Below are positions 43,421 through 52,213 of a stretch of DNA of 64,000 nucleotides, piece by piece. The notes under the pieces were generated by a model, which was not told where the DNA came from, did not search any database, and saw only the letters and a program-made list of their open reading frames with translations. Made by a program: the position numbers and the translations under genes. Source of the DNA: Prauserella endophytica (GTDB lineage Bacteria > Actinomycetota > Actinomycetes > Mycobacteriales > Pseudonocardiaceae); NCBI RefSeq assembly GCF_005146945.1, contig NZ_SWMS01000023.1, positions 41,666 through 105,665 of the forward strand. Direction: 5' to 3'. Within the stretch, counting starts at the first letter, position 1. Each line of letters begins with the position of its first letter.

Positions 43421-45900
43421 GCCTCGTGACCGAAGACCGCCCGCAATTGTGGGCGTCGGAGCCCAGCGCGACGCCGGGCCACGAGCGGATCCGGGCCCGG
43501 ATCGCCGGGCTGCACTGCTCGCTGTGCACCGGCACGATCGAGAAGGCCCTGGGCCGGATGGACGGCGTGGACACGGTGGCGGTGAGTCTGACCCACGAAC
43601 AGGCCCTGGTCGACTACGACCCGCAGCGTGTCTCGCCGGAGCAGATCCTCGGCACGCTGCGGGATGTCGGCTACGAGCTGTATGACCCGCGCAAGCTGCG
43701 CCCGTTCGAGGAGGAGGAACGCGACCTCGTCCGCGAGGGCGCCAGGTTGCTGGCGGCGATCGCGGCGAGCCTGACTGCGATCGGGTTGATCGCCACCGTG
43801 ACCGGGATCTGGTCGGTGCTGGTGCCCGCGTCGGTGGTGGCGTTGATGGTGCCGTTGTCGTTCGCGTTGCTGCGCCCCGCCGGGAACCTCAAGGCCCTGG
43901 CCGGGGCGGTGGCCATCGTGACGCCCGGCGTGGCGGCGCTGGTGCTGCGGGCGACCGGGGTGCTGGCCGAGCCGCTGATCGGGTGGCTGGCCGGGGTGTT
44001 GGCGGTCGGGGTGGTGGTCGGGGTGGCGCCGCACATCCTGCGGATGGCGTATCAGTCCGCCCGCCGGGGCATCCTCAACCAGCACGTGCTGCTGGAGGTG
44101 GGCGCGTTCGCCGGCATCGCCGGCGGCGTCATCGGCCTCACTGGGGTGCTGCCGGGGTATCCGACGGCGGCGTTCTTCGCGGTGTCGGTGCTGGTGGCGA
44201 ACTATCACATCTTCTCGGAGTGGTTGTCGCTGCTGGTCAAGACCCGCTCCAGCCAGTCGGTCAAGAAGCTGCTCGATCTGCAACCCGACCTGGCCCGCGT
44301 CGTCGACACCGACGGCGGCGAATCCGAGGTTCCGGTCGAGGACGTGGCGCTCGGACAAGTGGTGCGGGTGCGGCCCGGCGAGCGCATCCCGCTGGACGGG
44401 CGGATCCGGTCCGGGGCCTCCGCGATCGACCTGTCCCTGGTCACCGGCGAACCAATCCCCGCCGAACGTGGACCTGGCGAGGAGGTCGTCGGTGGGTCGA
44501 TCAATGGCACCGGCAGCCTGCTGATCGAGGTCACCGCCAGCCACACCGAAGGCTTCCTCGCTCAGGTCGTCCGGCACGTCGAAGACGCCCGCGCCCTCAA
44601 ACCCGGCATCCTGCACCTGGTCGACCGGGTGCTGCGCGTCTACACCCCCACCGTGCTCACCATCGCCGCGCTGGCCCTGTTCGGCTGGCTGGCCGGCAGC
44701 TGGGCGCTGGCCGGGGAGCCGGATGTGCGGCGCGCGGTGTTCGCCGCGCTGTCGGTGCTGGTGATGGGCTACCCCTGCGCTGTGGGCATCGCCGCGCCGC
44801 TGGCCATCGTGCGCGGCACCGGCGCCGCCGCCGACCGCGGGATCGTGATGCGCACCGGGGAGGCGTTCCAAACCTTCAGGCTCGTCACGCGGATCGTGCT
44901 GGACAAGACCGGCACCCTCACCCAAGGTCGCCCCACTGTCCGCACGGTCGATGCCCTCGACGGCGACACCGATGGGCTGCTGGCCGTGGCTGCCGGGGCG
45001 GAGGGCCCGTCGGAGCACCCGCTCGCCCGTGCGGTGGTGACCGCCGCCCGCGAGCGCGGGCTGATCGTGCCCACGGCCGAGGAGTTCGCCTCGGTCACCG
45101 GCTCCGGTGTCCGCGCCACAGTGCACGGCCGGGAAGTGCTGGTTGGCCAGCCCGCGTTCCTCACCGACAACGGCCTTGATCTCACCGCCGTGACCGGGCG
45201 GGTCGACCAGTTGCAGGCCGCCGGGCACACCGTGATCGTGGTCGCCGTGGCAGGCACGGTTGAGGGGTTGATCGCGTTGGGCGACGAGGTGCGCGCCGAT
45301 GCCGCCGAGGCCGTGGCGCGCATGCGGGCTGTCGGAATGGACCCGGTCCTGGTGACCGGGGACAACGAACGCGCCGCGCGGCGGGTCGCCGACCAGCTCG
45401 GCATCAGCCAGGTGCGGGCGGGGGTGCGCCCGGAAGGCAAGGCCGAGATCGTGCGCGAGTTGCAGGCCGACGGCACTCGCGTGGCGATGGTCGGTGACGG
45501 CATCAACGACGCCCCCGCCCTGATGCAGGCCGACGTCGGCGTCGCCGCCGGTGGTGGCACCGACATCGCTGTGGAATCCGCCGACATCGTGCTGCTGCGC
45601 GACGAGGTCACCGCGGTGCTCGACGCCCGCGAGATCAGCGACCGCTCCTACCGCCGCACCCGCACCAACGTGGGGCTGGCGTTCACCCTCAACGGTATCG
45701 GTGTCCCGCTGGCCACCACCGGCCTGGTGTATCCGGTGTGGGCGATGATCGCGATGGCCGCCTCGGTCACCGCCATCTTCCTCAACTCCATCGGCACCCG
45801 ACCCTCCCTACTGGTCCAGGCCATCAGCAGCGTCGGTCGGCAAGGACGTCAACACGACGCCGAACAGGCCGAAACAGAACACCAGCGGGCAGCCGCCTAG
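43417..45900 (+). CDS. Heavy-metal P1B-type ATPase with a YPC motif
   Basis: The product is 827 residues. An N-terminal HMA domain has the site LHCSLCTGT. It is followed by membrane helices, the actuator motif TGEPIPAE, a membrane segment with GYPCAVGIAAPLA, the phosphorylation site DKTGTLTQG, SEHPLA (the His-Pro of P1B pumps) and GDGINDAPALM. All catalytic motifs are intact. The usual CPC (Cu) or SPC motif of the sixth helix is YPC here, so one metal-coordinating thiol is lost. The presumed role is export of a soft metal; specificity is open. It overlaps the HMA gene and precedes thioredoxin. Confidence 0.92.
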   Translation: MSLVTEDRPQLWASEPSATPGHERIRARIAGLHCSLCTGTIEKALGRMDGVDTVAVSLTHEQALVDYDPQRVSPEQILGTLRDVGYELYDPRKLRPFEEEERDLVREGARLLAAIAASLTAIGLIATVTGIWSVLVPASVVALMVPLSFALLRPAGNLKALAGAVAIVTPGVAALVLRATGVLAEPLIGWLAGVLAVGVVVGVAPHILRMAYQSARRGILNQHVLLEVGAFAGIAGGVIGLTGVLPGYPTAAFFAVSVLVANYHIFSEWLSLLVKTRSSQSVKKLLDLQPDLARVVDTDGGESEVPVEDVALGQVVRVRPGERIPLDGRIRSGASAIDLSLVTGEPIPAERGPGEEVVGGSINGTGSLLIEVTASHTEGFLAQVVRHVEDARALKPGILHLVDRVLRVYTPTVLTIAALALFGWLAGSWALAGEPDVRRAVFAALSVLVMGYPCAVGIAAPLAIVRGTGAAADRGIVMRTGEAFQTFRLVTRIVLDKTGTLTQGRPTVRTVDALDGDTDGLLAVAAGAEGPSEHPLARAVVTAARERGLIVPTAEEFASVTGSGVRATVHGREVLVGQPAFLTDNGLDLTAVTGRVDQLQAAGHTVIVVAVAGTVEGLIALGDEVRADAAEAVARMRAVGMDPVLVTGDNERAARRVADQLGISQVRAGVRPEGKAEIVRELQADGTRVAMVGDGINDAPALMQADVGVAAGGGTDIAVESADIVLLRDEVTAVLDAREISDRSYRRTRTNVGLAFTLNGIGVPLATTGLVYPVWAMIAMAASVTAIFLNSIGTRPSLLVQAISSVGRQGRQHDAEQAETEHQRAAA

Positions 45901-45978
45901 CGACTACGCGTCGACGGGCGGGTAGGTCCAGCCGGCCTCCCGCCCGCCATGCACGCCCTGACAGCGAAGGAGCGAGTC

Positions 45979-46311
45979 ATGTCCTCGTTTCCGATCCTCG
46001 CCCACGGCGACATTGCGGCGGCGCTGAACCGGCCCGACTTGGTGCTGCTGGACTTCTGGCAAGCCTCCTGCGCACCCTGCCGAGCGCTGGAGCCCAGGCT
46101 GGACGAGTTCGCACGCGTCCACCCCGGCGAGTTCAGCGGCTACCGCGTCGATGTCGACACCAACCAGGCCACCCCGGCACAGTTCGGAGTGCAGTCCATC
46201 CCCACCCTGGTGCTTTTCCGCGACGGCCGGGAAGTGGCACGGCTGGACGGACTCATCCGTGTGGCCGACCTGGAACAAGCCCTGCGGGATGCACAGACCG
46301 GCAACCAGTGA
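45979..46311 (+). CDS. Thioredoxin-family protein
   Basis: The product is 110 residues. VLLDFWQASCAPCRALEPRL contains the redox motif CAPC instead of the usual CGPC. The cis-proline loop is present in VQSIPTLVLFRDG. Length and fold match a complete cytosolic thioredoxin. It lies 78 bases after the P-type ATPase and may protect or regenerate thiols during metal stress. GAAGGAG precedes the ATG. Confidence 0.9.
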   Translation: MSSFPILAHGDIAAALNRPDLVLLDFWQASCAPCRALEPRLDEFARVHPGEFSGYRVDVDTNQATPAQFGVQSIPTLVLFRDGREVARLDGLIRVADLEQALRDAQTGNQ

Positions 46312-46443
46312 GGACGGCCAGCCGCACACCTGGATGCTGGCCCGCTACCTCGTCGCCGGCACACACGATCGGCGCTGGGCCACCGTGGTTCGCGAATCGC
46401 ACTGTCGGTTCGACCCGCGTGGGGTGAACGGCCAACCCGCGAG

Positions 46444-46475
46444 TTGACCTTCCCCCGGGGGCAAGCTTCTACGGT
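46444..46475 (+). promoter_or_regulatory. MerR-type promoter 3
   Basis: TTGACC (46444-46449) and TACGGT (46470-46475) are again 20 bases apart. Between them CTT-CCCCC-GGGGG-CAAG (46449-46465) repeats the dyad of the other two promoters. It lies upstream of the MFS gene at 46595. Confidence 0.7.
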
Positions 46476-46594
46476 CAGCTCGGCAGACACAGCACGGTCA
46501 GCGTCACGGCAACCGGGAGCGGCTCCAGCGGCCGATGCGGTGGCGTGGCGTTGTCGTGGTGGGGAAACAGCAAACGTGCGTAGGGAGAGAACGC

Positions 46595-48024
46595 GTGGAT
46601 CGGATTCGGATGAAACCAGCGCCGCGCGGCGCGGTGGCGAGCATCGTCGGGGTGACGTCGGTGGCGACATTCCTGTCCAATCTGAGTTCCACCGGCACCT
46701 ATTTGGCGGCACCGGAGATCACGCGGGCCTTGGGGGTGGCTCAGCCCGCCGCGATCGTGACCGTGATCGCCTATCTGGTGCCCTTTGCCGTCGTGATGCC
46801 GGTCATCGCCAAGCTCGGCGATGCCTTCGGGCACAAGCGGCTGCTGCTGGCCGGGCTCGGCCTGTAGCGGCCGGGTCGCTGGCGACCCCCGCGGTCCCGC
46901 AGTTCTCCGCGTTCCTCGCGCTGCGGCTGGTGCAGGGGCTCGGCGGCGGCATCATGCTGGTGTCGATGGTGTTCATCGCCCGTCAGCTCGCCGACCGGCA
47001 ACGGGAAACCGGGTTGGGGATCTGGCGGGCGGCGCTGTTGGCCGGCACCGTCGCCGGCCCGCCGATCGGGGGCTACCTCGCCAGCCTGCTGGGCTGGCAG
47101 GCGATCTTCTGGGTCACCGGGCTGGCCGGCGCCGCCACACTGGGCTGGGCGGCCGTCACGTTGACGGAACTGCCCCGGCAGCGGCGCCGCCGGTTCGACT
47201 GGGTCGGCGCCACCGCGTTCACCGTCAGCTTCTCCGCCCTGGTTGTCGGGCTGGCCGCGGCCGGGTTCCTGCGCACCATGGGCGGCGGTGCCACCACCGG
47301 CCCGGTGGCCGCCCTCAGCTCGCTCGCCCCCGTCTTCCTGGGGATCTTCGTGGTAGGGCTGGCGGTGCTGGTCATCAATCAGCGGGTCAACGCGCAGCCG
47401 TTGTTCGCGTCGTCGCTGTGGCGCAACCGGCAGTTCCTGCTGGGCAACGCGGGCACCTTCCTGGTGTGCGTGGGGATGTTCTCGGCGATGATGTTCACCT
47501 CGCTGATGCTGCGCAACGTGTTCGACCTTCCGGCGGTGCAGGCATCCAACGCGCTGCTGCTCATGACCGTGGGGGCGGTGGTCTTCGGCGTGTGGGGCGG
47601 GGCCCTGGCCGGCCGGTTCGGACCGGGGTTGCCCTGGGCGAGCGGGTTCGTGCTCACCGCAGCCACATTCGTCGCGCTGGCGGTGCTGGTGTCCCCGGTG
47701 GCCTCGGCGGTGTGGCTGTTCGTACTCGCGCCGCTGTCCGGCGCCGGGCAGGGCCTGCCGCTGGGCCCCACCGCGTCGGTCGCGCTCCGCGACGTGCCCG
47801 ACGAGGACACCGCGGAGGCCACGGGCTGGTTCGACTTCTCCCACAACATCGGCCGCGCCGTAGCCATCGGCGGCCTGGGTGCGCTGTTCGTGCCCGGTGA
47901 CGCGGCCAGCTACACCCTCATCTTCTGGGTCAGCGCCACACTCACCGCGCTCGGGGCGGCCCTGGTGCTGGGCATCAAGCGCCCCGCATCCGCTACCCAG
48001 GCACAGCCCGCTGCTGCGACCTGA
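46595..48024 (+). pseudogene. MFS transporter, frameshifted
   Basis: GTG 46595 (GGGAGAG upstream) starts a frame with VASIVGVTSVATFLSNLSST and FGHKRLLLAGLGL that stops at 46867. The rest of the transporter continues in another frame (AAGSLATPAVPQF ... VLGIKRPASATQAQ) to 48024. One missing base near 46865 separates them; repair gives about 476 residues with 12 or more hydrophobic helices, resembling the EmrB/QacA drug-efflux branch. It lies behind the third MerR-type promoter. The shift may be a sequencing error. Confidence 0.75.
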
Positions 48025-48129
48025 CCCGGCCCGCTTCCGCACCGGTGTTTGCCCCGGCGTGCCGCGCGCGGCGGCGCCGTTGGCTAGGGCAGGCGTGCTG
48101 TACAGGACAATCAACGCAAAGGAGTGCAG

Positions 48130-49326
48130 ATGTCTGATGAGGTGGTCTCGCCCGCTGCTCCGCGGGGCATGCTGGCGCTGCTGACCACTGCCGCGTTTCT
48201 GATCTTCGCGCAGATCTTCATGGTCGCGCCGATCCTGCCGCGGCTGGCGGAGGTGTTCGACACCGCGCCGGGGTTCGTCGGGCTGGCGGTGCCGGCCTAT
48301 CTGGTGCCCTACGGGGCGATGACGCTGGTGTGGGGACCGCTGTCCGACCGCGTCGGTCGGCGCCCGGTCATCCTCGGCTCGCTTGTGGCGTTCATTGCGC
48401 TGACCGCCGCGACCGCGCTGGTCGACAGCGCCGGGGCGTTCATCGCGATGCGGCTGGCCACCGCGATCGGGGCCAGCGGTGTCGTCCCGATCGCGCTGGC
48501 CCTCATCGGTGACCTCGTCCCGTTCCACCGCCGCGGGTACGCCCTGGGCTGGCTCTTCGGCGGCATGGCCGGCGGGATGGCGGCAGGCGCCGCTGGCGGT
48601 GCACTCGGCGCACCCCTCCTCGGCTGGCACGGGCTGTTCCTGACCGCCAGCGTCAGCGGGCTCATGCTGCTGACCGTAGCGCTCGCGGTACTGCCCGCGA
48701 CTCCCCGGCCGACCACGGTGCCGCCGCTGCGGGCGGTGGCGGCCGGCTATGTGGCGCTGTTGCGCCACGCGCGGGGACAACGCACCTACGGCTACGTGCT
48801 GATCAACGCCGTGCTGCACTCCGGCATCTACACCTGGCTCGGTGTCTACCTGCACCAGCGGTTCGGTCTCGGCGAGTTGGGCATCGGCCTCACCCTCCTC
48901 GGCTACGGCATCCCTGGGCTGCTGCTCGGCCCCGTCATCGGACGCCTCGCCGACCGCTACGGCCGCGCCCGCATCATCCCCGCTGGGCTCGCTGTCGGCG
49001 CCGTCTGCGCCCTACTGCTGGCCATCCCCCTCCCGCTGCTGGCCGTGCAGGCCAGCATCATCACCCTGTCCCTGGGCTATGACATGACCCAGCCACCCCT
49101 CGGTGGCATCGTCACCGATCTACCCGGCCACCGGGGGCAGGCCATGGGCCTCAACGTCTTCACCCTGTTCACCGGCATGGGGTTCGGCAGCCTCGCTTTC
49201 GAAGCGGTGTTACTGCCCGGCGGATTCCCCACCGCCCTGCTTGTGTTCGGCGTGGCCGCGGCACTGGGCGCCGCACTCGCCGTCCCCCTCTTCCACACCG
49301 AACAACCCCGTGCCGCTGTCGAGTAG
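48130..49326 (+). CDS. MFS transporter
   Basis: The product is 398 residues with 12 predicted helices. The motif A loop between helices 2 and 3 is present (WGPLSDRVGRRPVILGS), with a related loop in the second half (GRLADRYGRARIIPAG). This is the standard size of proton-coupled drug or metabolite exporters. AAAGGAG lies 6 bases before ATG 48130. It is the last cargo gene of the metal element, and its substrate is unknown. Confidence 0.88.
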   Translation: MSDEVVSPAAPRGMLALLTTAAFLIFAQIFMVAPILPRLAEVFDTAPGFVGLAVPAYLVPYGAMTLVWGPLSDRVGRRPVILGSLVAFIALTAATALVDSAGAFIAMRLATAIGASGVVPIALALIGDLVPFHRRGYALGWLFGGMAGGMAAGAAGGALGAPLLGWHGLFLTASVSGLMLLTVALAVLPATPRPTTVPPLRAVAAGYVALLRHARGQRTYGYVLINAVLHSGIYTWLGVYLHQRFGLGELGIGLTLLGYGIPGLLLGPVIGRLADRYGRARIIPAGLAVGAVCALLLAIPLPLLAVQASIITLSLGYDMTQPPLGGIVTDLPGHRGQAMGLNVFTLFTGMGFGSLAFEAVLLPGGFPTALLVFGVAAALGAALAVPLFHTEQPRAAVE

Positions 49327-49669
49327 GTAATTGTCCCGGCACCACCCAGGCGCAGTGAGCCCAGCCTCGGTGGCGGCAACGCCGGGCTGATGGCCGCCCA
49401 CCGCGTGCCTGCAGCCGGCCGCGAGGTCATGGCGAGGCGGGATGAACCGCCGCTCAGGCAAACGCCCTCGACCGTCGCGTTAAGACTCGCGGTCCTCATG
49501 GTCGTGGCAGTGCTACGCGGGCGCGTTACTACTGAGGATCCCGGCCAGAGGCTGACCGCCTCTGTACTTGCGCCCGCAAGCAGAACCCCGAGCGGACCAC
49601 ACGCACGTGACCAGGAGTCACCGCAGGGTTGGAGCATTCGGCGCGGACGAGCATTGCTCGTTGCCAGCA
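49327..49669 (+). other. Right end of the metal element, no gene seen
   Basis: About 340 bases between the MFS stop and the CCAGCA hexamer. No coding frame is supported. Terminal recombinase-binding sites would be expected here, but no clear repeat of the left end (37989-38200) is visible by eye. Confidence 0.5.
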
Positions 49670-49988
49670 GGCGAAGCTGAGTCCGGATCACACCGCGAGC
49701 AACGGCCGACGCGAAGTCAGCACGTGGCTGCCCATCCACGAGTGGACCGAAACGGAGGTATGGCAACACATTCGCGCTAGCGGTGTGCCCTACCACCCCG
49801 CTTACGACGCCGGAATGACCCGGTTGTCGTGCTCTCTGTGCATTCTCGGGAGCCGCGCGGATCTCCTGCGCGCCGCACGCCTTCGGCCAGACCTTGCGGC
49901 CGAGTACGCACGGATCGAGGACGAGATCGGGCATCGGTTCCGCAACGACATGTCGATGGCGGAGATCATCACCGCCGCAAATCCTTAG
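49670..49988 (+). pseudogene. PAPS reductase family protein, C-terminal half
   Basis: The segment begins at the element end and contains SNGRREVSTWLPIHEWTETE, VWQHIRASGVPYHPAYDAGM and LSCSLCILGSR, the conserved C-terminal block of the PAPS-reductase fold (P...W...DVW.Y....IPYHP.Y). Joined to 37516-37988 it makes exactly 264 codons including the stop. It has no start of its own and is presumably silent unless the element excises. Confidence 0.88.
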
Positions 49989-50112
49989 TGGACAGTTCCT
50001 GTTCTGAGTCCTCCCGAGTTCCGATAGTCCGCTGTTCGTATCACGAACGCTGAGAACGATTGAGGTTCGCCATGCCTGCATCCGATGACATCTCCGCGCA
50101 CGACTTTTCTTG

Positions 50113-50943
50113 ATGCGCGCGACTGAGCCACCCACGCAATCCGTCGGCGCCTACGCCGCAGTCCACGGCCCAGTGGAGGCCGCCGACCGCATCCGCGCCG
50201 GTTGTGCACCCCCGGCGGTGCTCGCCGAGGTCGCACAGCCTGAACCCGATCTACGCGACGACCTCGCCGCACTCGAGGCGGGGCATGCCAGGCTGCTCAC
50301 CCCCGAGGACGACGACTGGCCGAACGCGGCGGCGCACGACCTGGCCGCCTCCGGCACGGGAGCGCCGCTGGGCCTGTGGGTGTGCGGTGACCCGCAGCTC
50401 GGAGTCCTCACCGCTGGACCGGTGGCCGTGGTCGGCTCGCTGGCTGCCAGCCCGTATGGCGAGTACGTCGCTGCGGAACTCGGGCAAGGCGTCGCCGATC
50501 GGGACATCGCCATTGCCAACGGTGCCGGGTTCGGGGTCGAAGCGCACGCGCTGCGGGGTGCCCTGAGCACCTCCGGACGCGGCCGGTGCCTTGTCGTGCT
50601 GGCGTGCGGTATCGATGTCGGCTACCCCGCCGACCACGGTCCGCTCTTGCGGGAGATCACCGACTCCGGCGGAGTGCTGGTCACCGAGTACCCCCTTGGC
50701 ACGAAACCTCGCCGCACTCGTGGCTACGCACGGCAACGCCTGGTCGCCGCGCTGAGCGAGGCCACGGTGATCGTCGAGGCCGGCCGACGCAGCCCGGCCC
50801 TGGCTGTAGCGCGTACGGCGTCGAGGCTCGGCCGCCGCGTCTACGCGGTCCCCGGACCGGTCACCTCGGCGACGTCGGCTGTTGACCGGACTACTGAGCG
50901 ACACGCCGACCAGGCGTACACGTGGCTGATCTCTAGCCGGTAG
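50113..50943 (+). CDS. DprA/Smf-like Rossmann protein
   Basis: The product is 276 residues. Segments typical of DprA are PVAVVGSLAASPYGEYVAAE, IANGAGFGVEAHALRGAL, LACGIDVGYPADHGPLL, VTEYPLGTKP and VYAVPGPVTSATS. It lacks the C-terminal winged helix and has GSLA where DprA usually has GSR. DprA loads RecA on single-stranded DNA, but mobile-element homologs may bind nucleotides or DNA in defence or transfer. The ATG overlaps the stop of a 13-codon leader (50072-50113, MPASDDISAHDFS) with GAGG upstream, suggesting coupled re-initiation. Confidence 0.8.
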   Translation: MRATEPPTQSVGAYAAVHGPVEAADRIRAGCAPPAVLAEVAQPEPDLRDDLAALEAGHARLLTPEDDDWPNAAAHDLAASGTGAPLGLWVCGDPQLGVLTAGPVAVVGSLAASPYGEYVAAELGQGVADRDIAIANGAGFGVEAHALRGALSTSGRGRCLVVLACGIDVGYPADHGPLLREITDSGGVLVTEYPLGTKPRRTRGYARQRLVAALSEATVIVEAGRRSPALAVARTASRLGRRVYAVPGPVTSATSAVDRTTERHADQAYTWLISSR

Positions 50944-50971
50944 AACACGTGCAGCTTATGAAGGAGGCTGC

Positions 50972-52213
50972 GTGAGTCCGGTGGATGGAGCTGAGCGCGA
51001 TTTGGGGTCGCTTCGTTTACCTCGGTGGGGGCGGGTCGTCGCTGTCGAAGGCGTGGTGCCGTGGTTGCTGCTGGATCCGAGCGGCACGGCGGTGGAGCCC
51101 GTCGAGCGGTTCCTGCGGGATTTCGCGACGCGTAACCGGCCTGCGTCGGTGCGTAGCTATGCCTATGACCTGCTTCGCTGGTGGCGTTGGTTACAGGTCG
51201 TGGACGTCGCGTGGAACCAAGCCACTCCCGCCGAGGTGCGGGACTTGGTGCTGTGGATGAAGCAAGCCGCGAAGCCTCGCCGATCACCGAGGACGGTGTC
51301 GGCATCGATCGCGGGCACGGTCAACCCCATCACGCGCAAGCGATATCTCGGCGATCAGTACGAACCGACCACGGTCCGGCACTCGAATGCCGTGCTGCGC
51401 AGCTTCTACGATTTCTGGTTAGACGTCGGCGAAGGACCGTTGATCAACCCGGTGCCACTTCACCGCGCGCCTGGTCGCCGCCCGCACGAGCATCACAATC
51501 CGCTGAAACCATTCCGCCCCGAAGGTCGGTTGCGTTACAACCCGAGTCTGGCCAAGCGCAAGCCGCGAGCGATGCCTGACGGTCAGTGGAACGAACTGTT
51601 TGCCGGACTGCGGTCCAATCGGGACCGCGCGATCGTGGCGTTGGCGATCAGCAACGGGGCCCGCGCTGCCGAACTCCTCGGCGTTCGAGGAGTCGACCTC
51701 GACTGGGGCGACCAGCTGATCCGAGTGGTTCGCAAAGGGACTCACGTCGAGCAGTGGCTGCCGGCCAGCCCGGAGGCGTTCGTCTGGCTCCGCCTCTATC
51801 TCGCTGACCTCGGCGTTGCGCTGGAGCCGAACGAACCGATATGGCGGACACTGCGTCGCCGTGACCACGGTGATGGGCTACGCAGGCAGCCGCTGAATTA
51901 TGAGGCGCTGCGGGCGGTGTTCCGGCGACTCAATGTCCTGCTGGGAACTAACTGGTCGATGCACGATCTGCGGCACACCGCAGCGATCCGGATGAGCCGC
52001 GACGGTTCGTTGTCCATGCGAGACGTGCAGATCATTCTCGGTCACGCTCACCTGTCGACCACCGCCGACGTGTATCTGATCGAGGACGAGGATCAGGTGA
52101 TCAGCCGCGTCGCGCAACACCTGGCAACCCGCGATCATCGCGAACCGCCAGCGCCGGTGACGACCGGCTACGCCGACGCAGATCTGTCCGTGTTGTTCGG
52201 GAGGTCATTGTGA
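50972..52213 (+). CDS. Tyrosine recombinase, TnpA-like
   Basis: The product is 413 residues. The N-terminal core-binding domain is RPASVRSYAYDLLRWWRWLQ. Catalytic residues are present: Arg in ISNGARAAELLGV (about 230), HDLRHTAAIRMS (about 331), LGHAHLSTTADVYL with the Tyr nucleophile (about 367). GTG 50972 follows AAGGAGG. The stop overlaps the start of a second, larger recombinase (GTGA), the tnpA-tnpB arrangement of Tn554. It is only distantly similar to the 38204 enzyme. Confidence 0.88.
   Translation: MSPVDGAERDLGSLRLPRWGRVVAVEGVVPWLLLDPSGTAVEPVERFLRDFATRNRPASVRSYAYDLLRWWRWLQVVDVAWNQATPAEVRDLVLWMKQAAKPRRSPRTVSASIAGTVNPITRKRYLGDQYEPTTVRHSNAVLRSFYDFWLDVGEGPLINPVPLHRAPGRRPHEHHNPLKPFRPEGRLRYNPSLAKRKPRAMPDGQWNELFAGLRSNRDRAIVALAISNGARAAELLGVRGVDLDWGDQLIRVVRKGTHVEQWLPASPEAFVWLRLYLADLGVALEPNEPIWRTLRRRDHGDGLRRQPLNYEALRAVFRRLNVLLGTNWSMHDLRHTAAIRMSRDGSLSMRDVQIILGHAHLSTTADVYLIEDEDQVISRVAQHLATRDHREPPAPVTTGYADADLSVLFGRSL

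Larger units (their letters stand above)
37989..49669. mobile_element. 11.7-kb recombinase-mobilised metal-response element
   Basis: CCAGCA occurs at 37983-37988 and 49664-49669, exactly where the PAPS-reductase frame breaks and resumes. Deleting the interval with one copy joins TTC-CAG-CAG-GCG-AAG in frame. The element carries three recombination genes at its left end (38204, 39445, 39848) and a MerR/HMA/P-type ATPase/thioredoxin/MFS cargo. No long terminal inverted repeats are evident. A short hexamer core with a trio of recombination genes is Tn554-like in organisation. Ends are inferred from gene reconstitution. Confidence 0.8.

Noticed and set aside
46771..48855. A 694-codon minus-strand frame, and a similar 612-codon one at 43390-45228
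   Set aside because: Both are antisense to clear MFS and P-type ATPase genes and contain only low-complexity His/Arg/Gln-rich sequence.
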